From positions 1 to 11,164 of the forward strand of contig JABUTQ010000260.1 of NCBI GenBank assembly GCA_021443605.1: a DNA stretch of 11,164 nt, read 5' to 3'. Below, one piece after another: positions 6,915 to 11,164 of the stretch. Numbering within the stretch: position 1 is the stretch's first letter; every line of letters starts with the position of its first letter. Source of the DNA: Bacteroidales bacterium. Lineage in GTDB: Bacteria > Bacteroidota > Bacteroidia > Bacteroidales > UBA932. The notes below the pieces were generated by a model. It did no database searches. It was not told where the DNA came from and saw nothing but the letters and a program-made list of their open reading frames with translations. Position numbers and translations under genes: made by a program.

Positions 6915-7674
6915 TTCTATAATCAGCCCAAAGGCTAAAATTGACGAATCGGTGCAGATTGGCCCTTTCTGCTACATCTCCGACCAGGTGGAGATTGGCG
7001 AAGGGACCTGGATAGGGCCTCACGTCACCATATACGACTATGTGAAAATCGGTAAGAACTGCAAGATATTCCCCGGAGCAGTTATCGGAGCAATCCCCCA
7101 GGACTTAAAATTTGCCGGAGAGGTCTCTTACGTGGAGATTGGCGACAACACCACAATCCGTGAATACGCCACGATAAACCGCGGCACCGCTGCCAGCGGC
7201 AAAGGGACCACAAAAATCGGAAACAACTCACTCATAATGTCTTACTGCCATGTGGCCCACGACTGCAAGATTGGAGACCACTGCATTATGACCAGCTATG
7301 CCGGGCTTGCGGGTGAAACCGACATCGATGATTGGGCAATCATCGGAGGGGGGACACTGGCTCACCAATTCTCCAAAATCGGAGCGCACGCAATGATTGG
7401 AGGATGCTGCGCCATCGCAAAGGACGTTCCGCCGTTTATCCTCGCTGCAAGAGTTCCTCTCGCGTACGAAGGAATCAACATCGTGGGGCTCCGCCGCAGA
7501 GGATTCTCCAACGAAGACATCGAGATTATCGGCAAGATTTACGACATCATCTACAAGAGCGGCTACAATGTGACCGATGCACTGAAAATTGTGGAGGAAT
7601 GTTATCCGGGCAATGTCCACGCCAAGACGATAGTCGATTTCATACGAAATTCAAAGCGCGGAATCGTCAAATAA
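6907..7674 (+). CDS. lpxA: UDP-N-acetylglucosamine O-acyltransferase LpxA
   Basis: LpxA transfers a 3-hydroxyacyl chain from acyl-ACP to the 3-OH of UDP-GlcNAc, the first, reversible step of lipid A synthesis. The 255 residues form a left-handed beta helix of hexapeptide repeats (about 1-185), then a C-terminal helical domain with the typical GLRRRGFS. Catalytic H118 in CHVAHDC matches E. coli H125. H153 in LAHQF and H161 match E. coli H160 and H168. G166 matches E. coli G173, the position that acts as an acyl-chain ruler; a glycine there leaves room for long chains. The ATG lies inside lpxC (8-nt overlap), so translation is probably coupled. Length fits the family (E. coli 262). Confidence 0.96.
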   Translation: MDNSIISPKAKIDESVQIGPFCYISDQVEIGEGTWIGPHVTIYDYVKIGKNCKIFPGAVIGAIPQDLKFAGEVSYVEIGDNTTIREYATINRGTAASGKGTTKIGNNSLIMSYCHVAHDCKIGDHCIMTSYAGLAGETDIDDWAIIGGGTLAHQFSKIGAHAMIGGCCAIAKDVPPFILAARVPLAYEGINIVGLRRRGFSNEDIEIIGKIYDIIYKSGYNVTDALKIVEECYPGNVHAKTIVDFIRNSKRGIVK

Positions 7675-7677
7675 TGT

Positions 7678-7685
7678 TACCTTTG
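7678..7685 (+). promoter_or_regulatory. Candidate -7 box for purB
   Basis: TACCTTTG matches the Bacteroidota -7 consensus TAnnTTTG at all fixed positions and lies in the 30-bp lpxA-purB gap, 19 nt before the purB ATG. I find no TTTG at the right distance upstream (about 7653-7659), so it may be a weak internal promoter or chance. Confidence 0.35.
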
Positions 7686-7704
7686 TCTTTTAACAACTAA
7701 TACG

Positions 7705-9045
7705 ATGCTCACAAATTTAACAGCAATATCTCCCGTGGATGGTCGCTACGGAGACAAAACCAAAGACTTTGCAGGTTATTTCAGCGAATATGCCCTCATC
7801 AGATACAGGGTATATGTCGAGATTGAATATTTTATTGCCCTTTGTGATATCCCCTTGCCGCAGCTGAAGGGGTTCGATTCTGTTTATTATGAAGGATTAA
7901 GGGCTGTATATGAGAAATTTACAGAAGAAGATGCCGCAGCGGTGAAGGAGATTGAGAAGGTGACGAACCACGATGTGAAAGCGGTGGAATACTTCATCAA
8001 GAGAAAATTCGACGAGATGGGAATCGACAAGAAATTTGGAGAGTTTGTCCATTTCGGTCTCACCTCGCAGGACATCAACAACACTTCCATCCCCCTTTCG
8101 CTTAAAGAGGGAATCGAGAAGGTGTTCATCCCGCAGATGGAAGAGGTGAATGGGATTCTCAAAGGGCTTGCGGCAGAGTGGAAAGACGTCGCAATGCTCG
8201 CCCACACCCACGGACAGCCCGCATCACCCACTCGTCTTGGAAAGGAAATTACAGTCTTTACTGCCCGTATAGACGAGCAGATGAGGCAGTTGAAAGCCTG
8301 CACCTACCCTGCTAAGTTTGGCGGTGCCACCGGCAATATGAATGCCCACCTGGTGGCGTATCCTGGCATTGAGTGGAAATCTTTCGCAGACAAATTCGTG
8401 GCAGGGCTCGGACTGAAACGCTCCTTCCCCACCACACAGATAGAGCATTACGACAACCTGGCCGCGATTTTCGATTGCCTCAGAAGGATAAACACTATCC
8501 TGATAGATCTTTCGCGCGATATATGGAGCTATATATCAATGAATTACTTCAAGCAAAAAATCAAAGCCGGCGAAGTAGGCTCTTCTGCGATGCCTCACAA
8601 AGTGAACCCCATCGACTTTGAAAACGCGGAAGGAAACCTCGGTATGGCCAACGCGATTTACGGCCACCTCTCTGAGAAGCTCCCGATTTCGCGTATGCAG
8701 CGAGACCTCACCGACTCGACAGTGTTGAGAAATGTGGGTGTCCCTCTCGCACACTCCCTTATCGCCCTCAAATCGTTGAAGAAAGGGCTCGGCAAGCTCA
8801 TCCTCAACGAGGATGCTCTCACAAAAGACCTTGAAGAGAACTGGGCAGTGGTTGCAGAGGGAATCCAGACAATCCTCCGCCGCGAAGGGTATCCCAATCC
8901 GTACGAGACTCTCAAGGCCCTCACCCGCACCAACACCAAGATTACCGAAGAGACAATCAAGGAGTTTGTGGCCACCCTCGAGGTGAGCGACAGTGTGAAG
9001 AGCGAGCTTCTGAAAATCTCCCCCACAAGCTACACCGGAATGTAA
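7705..9045 (+). CDS. purB: Adenylosuccinate lyase
   Basis: PurB cleaves fumarate from SAICAR and from adenylosuccinate, two steps of purine nucleotide synthesis. The 446 residues follow the fumarase/aspartase superfamily plan. Visible motifs are SPVDGRYGDKTK (9-20), TNHDVKAVEYF with H89, TSQDINNT (120-127), AHTHGQPASPTRLGKE (166-181; H169 the likely general acid) and the superfamily signature GSSAMPHKVNPIDFENAEGN (292-311), whose serine loop holds the catalytic base. It resembles the E. coli type (456 residues). The gene starts at an ATG 30 bp after lpxA without a clear Shine-Dalgarno site. It is not part of lipid A synthesis, so its place here is probably positional. Confidence 0.96.
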   Translation: MLTNLTAISPVDGRYGDKTKDFAGYFSEYALIRYRVYVEIEYFIALCDIPLPQLKGFDSVYYEGLRAVYEKFTEEDAAAVKEIEKVTNHDVKAVEYFIKRKFDEMGIDKKFGEFVHFGLTSQDINNTSIPLSLKEGIEKVFIPQMEEVNGILKGLAAEWKDVAMLAHTHGQPASPTRLGKEITVFTARIDEQMRQLKACTYPAKFGGATGNMNAHLVAYPGIEWKSFADKFVAGLGLKRSFPTTQIEHYDNLAAIFDCLRRINTILIDLSRDIWSYISMNYFKQKIKAGEVGSSAMPHKVNPIDFENAEGNLGMANAIYGHLSEKLPISRMQRDLTDSTVLRNVGVPLAHSLIALKSLKKGLGKLILNEDALTKDLEENWAVVAEGIQTILRREGYPNPYETLKALTRTNTKITEETIKEFVATLEVSDSVKSELLKISPTSYTGM

Positions 9046-9071
9046 CTTACTTATTCCCAAAATATTATACT

Positions 9072-10319
9072 ATGAAAAAGATATTCGTTATATTGATGAT
9101 GACAGGCATCCTGACATTGTCGTCCTGCTTTGCGCAGTCTGACTACGATCGCTATTTTACAGATGCGAAATTGCGTCTCGACCTTGTGTTCGCAGGCAAT
9201 AACAGCAGCGAACAAGTGTTTCTCAACCAGCTTGTTGCGGAAGACGTATGGGCAGGAACGAGGACACAGCTTGTGGATCCGTTTGGCTACGGGGAGTTTC
9301 GTTTCGAGGCTTACGACGCCGCATCAGGCAAAAAGATTTTCACAAACGGATTCAGCACATTGTTTTCAGAGTGGCAGACCACGGAAGAGTCTCACAGGGT
9401 AAACAAGGCGATGAACGTCTCGCTCTCCATGCCTTATCCGAAAGATAAGGTTAAAGTGCGCGTCACCCGCCGCCAGTTCGAAGACGGGAGTTACAAGGAG
9501 ATTTTCAACTGCGAGATAGATCCCGCCGACAAACTCATCAAAAGGGGAAAGGCAAACAACTTTGAGGTTGTTGACGTGATGATTAACGGCGAGAGCAAGA
9601 ACAAGGTGGATTTGCTCTTCGTGGCAGAAGGATACACCGTAGACGAGATGGACAAATTTATGGCAGATGTAAATAAATTTATGGGGTATCTGTTTGACAT
9701 TGAGCCATATAAACATAGAAAGAATGATTTTAACATCAGAGCCGTGAAGTCGGTTTCAGAGGAGAGCGGCCCCGATTTCCCCCACAAGGACATTTGGAAA
9801 AACACCGTGCTGAACTCCCATTTCTATACTTTCGAGACAGACAGATACCTCACCGCTCCAGACCAGACACTCGTTTCGAGCGTGGCCTCGGTGGCTCCAT
9901 ACGATGCCATCTACGTGATTGTCAACACGAAAACCTACGGCGGAGGCGGAATCTACAACTATTACGGCCTGAGTATGTCTGACCACCATTGGGAGGCAAC
10001 CGTGTTTGTGCACGAGTTCGGCCACTCTTTCGCCGGCCTTGCAGACGAATATTTTGACAGCGATGTGGCCTACGAAGATTTCTACAACCTCAAGCTCGAG
10101 CCGTGGGAGCCGAACATCACCACACAGGTAAACTTCGATGCCAAGTGGAAGGATATGATGGGCAAAGACGGTGTAGATCTTTGGGAAGGTGGCGGATATA
10201 TGGCAAAGGGAATCTGGCGACCGGTGGATATGTGCAAGATGCGCGTGAACACAGTCGGCACATTCTGCCCGGTATGCGTGAGAGCCATCGAAAAGATGAT
10301 TGACTACTACTGCAAGTAA
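9072..10319 (+). CDS. Secreted or lipid-anchored M64-family zinc metallopeptidase
   Basis: The 415 residues begin with an export signal. A hydrophobic stretch (about 4-16) leads to LSSC, a lipobox with C19 as the would-be lipidated cysteine, but FAQ at 20-22 could instead be a signal peptidase I site. Residues about 25-160 resemble the beta-rich N-terminal M64 domain of Bacteroidota proteins. The catalytic domain (about 165-415) holds HEFGHSFAGLADEY at 314-327: H314 and H318 bind zinc, E315 is the catalytic base and D325 is a likely third ligand. A Cys-rich end (MCKMRVNTVGTFCPVCVRAI) is also seen in this family. Database entries often say IgA peptidase after a clostridial founder, but that substrate is unproven for short Bacteroidota members. 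It starts 26 bp after purB and probably shares its transcript. Confidence 0.87.
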   Translation: MKKIFVILMMTGILTLSSCFAQSDYDRYFTDAKLRLDLVFAGNNSSEQVFLNQLVAEDVWAGTRTQLVDPFGYGEFRFEAYDAASGKKIFTNGFSTLFSEWQTTEESHRVNKAMNVSLSMPYPKDKVKVRVTRRQFEDGSYKEIFNCEIDPADKLIKRGKANNFEVVDVMINGESKNKVDLLFVAEGYTVDEMDKFMADVNKFMGYLFDIEPYKHRKNDFNIRAVKSVSEESGPDFPHKDIWKNTVLNSHFYTFETDRYLTAPDQTLVSSVASVAPYDAIYVIVNTKTYGGGGIYNYYGLSMSDHHWEATVFVHEFGHSFAGLADEYFDSDVAYEDFYNLKLEPWEPNITTQVNFDAKWKDMMGKDGVDLWEGGGYMAKGIWRPVDMCKMRVNTVGTFCPVCVRAIEKMIDYYCK

Positions 10320-10943
10320 TTACAGATATTCTGCGGCTTGAGGTCCTTCGTGAAAGAGCAGGTCCAGTATCGAGAGGTTCGGAATAAATCCGTGCTTCGC
10401 ACTAAATACCTGATAATATGGAGTTTGATTCGCAATTATGCGGCTCGTCTCCGTTGTCAGGTATTTTGTTTTGGGGTGAATTGAAAACCGGAAATCTTCT
10501 CCCGCAACCTCTTTGCTGAAAGTCTCCGTTTGGAGAATTTCGGTGCCGAGTGAAAGATTGTCTGCTATCAGGGTGAGCAGCCGCGTGTTGAGATCCATCA
10601 ACAACTCCGGACGGCTGTTCAGTATGGCGGATATGTCATCCCAATAATATTCGAAGAATGGAGATGACCTGTATGCCGAAATAATCGCCAGAGAGTGGCG
10701 GTGAATCCAGTTTGAGGTATAGTCTATCCTCACTTGAGAAATAGGAACAGACATTCCATTATCGTGACATACAGGCACTTGCAAAACCTCCTGACCTCCG
10801 GTGGCGTAAATGTGGCAGCGGGTGCGGTAGCTCTGCTTCTGGTACGATTCGCACGCCTCTATATACACCTGCGGATGGTTCTTCATCACTGAGAAATAGC
10901 ACACCGGAGGGAAAAATGCAGTCGTTAGAAAAGCTCTTGTCAT
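10320..10943 (-). CDS. WbqC-like family protein
   Basis: This is an intact 207-residue member of the WbqC-like family, named after a gene of an O-antigen cluster; its biochemical role is unknown. Recognisable conserved blocks are the N-terminal LTTAFFPPVCYFSV (6-19), YQKQSYRTRCHI (34-45), NWIHRHSLAIISAYRSSPFF (78-97), IHPK (155-158) and the strongly conserved end YYQVFSAKHGFIPNLSIL (176-193). There is no signal peptide, so it is probably cytoplasmic. Its ATG overlaps the stop of the upstream beta-galactosidase by 4 nt (ATGA), implying translational coupling. Its stop codon directly abuts that of the convergent M64 gene with no base between. In other Bacteroidales I recall it near signal peptidase genes. 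Confidence 0.9.
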   Translation of the reverse strand: MTRAFLTTAFFPPVCYFSVMKNHPQVYIEACESYQKQSYRTRCHIYATGGQEVLQVPVCHDNGMSVPISQVRIDYTSNWIHRHSLAIISAYRSSPFFEYYWDDISAILNSRPELLMDLNTRLLTLIADNLSLGTEILQTETFSKEVAGEDFRFSIHPKTKYLTTETSRIIANQTPYYQVFSAKHGFIPNLSILDLLFHEGPQAAEYL

Positions 10944-11164
10944 TTCACCAACATAATGAACGAGAAGCTATACTCTTTGCCGCTGCGAAGTTCGCGTGAC
11001 GGGTCGGGGTGCGAGCCCCAGCTGTCGAAACCTCCGACACCGTTGTGGGCGGCATCGATGCAAACCTCTATGTAATCGCGCGGAGTGATGTCGCTGATAT
11101 GAGTCTGGCGACGCATCCTGTTGCGGGCACGCTCGGTGTCGTGCTTGTCTGCAGGGGTGTAGTT
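10940..11164 (-). CDS. Beta-galactosidase (GH2), C-terminal end only, cut by window edge
   Basis: Translating leftward from the window edge gives 74 residues and a TGA stop. They contain NGVGGFDSWG at 41-50 and end in YSFSFIMLVK. This matches the end of the small C-terminal beta domain of LacZ-type glycoside hydrolase family 2 enzymes, which hydrolyse terminal beta-galactosides. The tryptophan (49 of the fragment) corresponds to E. coli W999, which lines the active site. E. coli has GGDDSW where this has GGFDSW, a conservative position otherwise. The segment TERARNR is compatible with the preceding loop. The start, signal peptide and catalytic glutamates lie outside the window, so substrate and location cannot be judged. 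It overlaps the WbqC-like gene by 4 nt. Confidence 0.78.
   Translation of the reverse strand, partial: NYTPADKHDTERARNRMRRQTHISDITPRDYIEVCIDAAHNGVGGFDSWGSHPDPSRELRSGKEYSFSFIMLVK

Noticed and set aside
6880..6920. Frameshift at the lpxC end hiding a FabZ domain
   Set aside because: All three frames downstream are accounted for by an intact lpxA starting inside lpxC; no FabZ-like motif appears, so loss by a simple frameshift is ruled out.

Overview
The window looks like a chromosomal housekeeping segment from a member of the Bacteroidota, probably order Bacteroidales. Four things point there: the protein styles (WbqC-like protein, short M64 peptidase, Bacteroidota-type LpxC, RimP and IF-2), weak or absent Shine-Dalgarno sites, AT-rich gene gaps, and promoter boxes of the Bacteroides type (-33 TTTG, -7 TAnnTTTG). 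I cannot name a genus. No phage, transposase, CRISPR array or tRNA/rRNA gene was seen.

Layout. Positions 1-200 hold a compact noncoding repeat module: two identical 47-bp copies flank three tandem 23-bp units. Next come three minus-strand genes of the transcription/translation operon rimP-nusA-infB, transcribed right to left and ending in the repeats. A 164-bp divergent region (4835-4998) holds a good promoter for rimP and a terminator-like hairpin inside the predicted rimP leader. To its right, on the plus strand, lie lpxD, lpxC and lpxA, tightly overlapped. These acyltransferase and deacetylase genes make the early lipid A precursor. They are followed at short gaps by purB (purine synthesis) and a secreted or lipid-anchored M64-family metallopeptidase. 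The last two genes run on the minus strand: an intact WbqC-like protein of unknown function and, cut by the window edge, the C-terminal end of a family GH2 beta-galactosidase. Those two are coupled by an ATGA overlap.

How the genes work together. RimP matures the 30S subunit, NusA modulates RNA polymerase pausing and termination, and IF-2 places initiator tRNA. LpxA acylates UDP-GlcNAc, LpxC deacetylates the product, and LpxD adds the second acyl chain. The purB and M64 genes may simply be carried on the same transcript.

The most notable point is that LpxC is a stand-alone 303-residue enzyme. In most Bacteroidota, as I recall, it is fused to FabZ; here lpxA starts inside the last codons of lpxC, with no room for a FabZ domain. 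The possible attenuator upstream of rimP and the repeat module are the other signals worth following. I found no convincing new multi-gene system.
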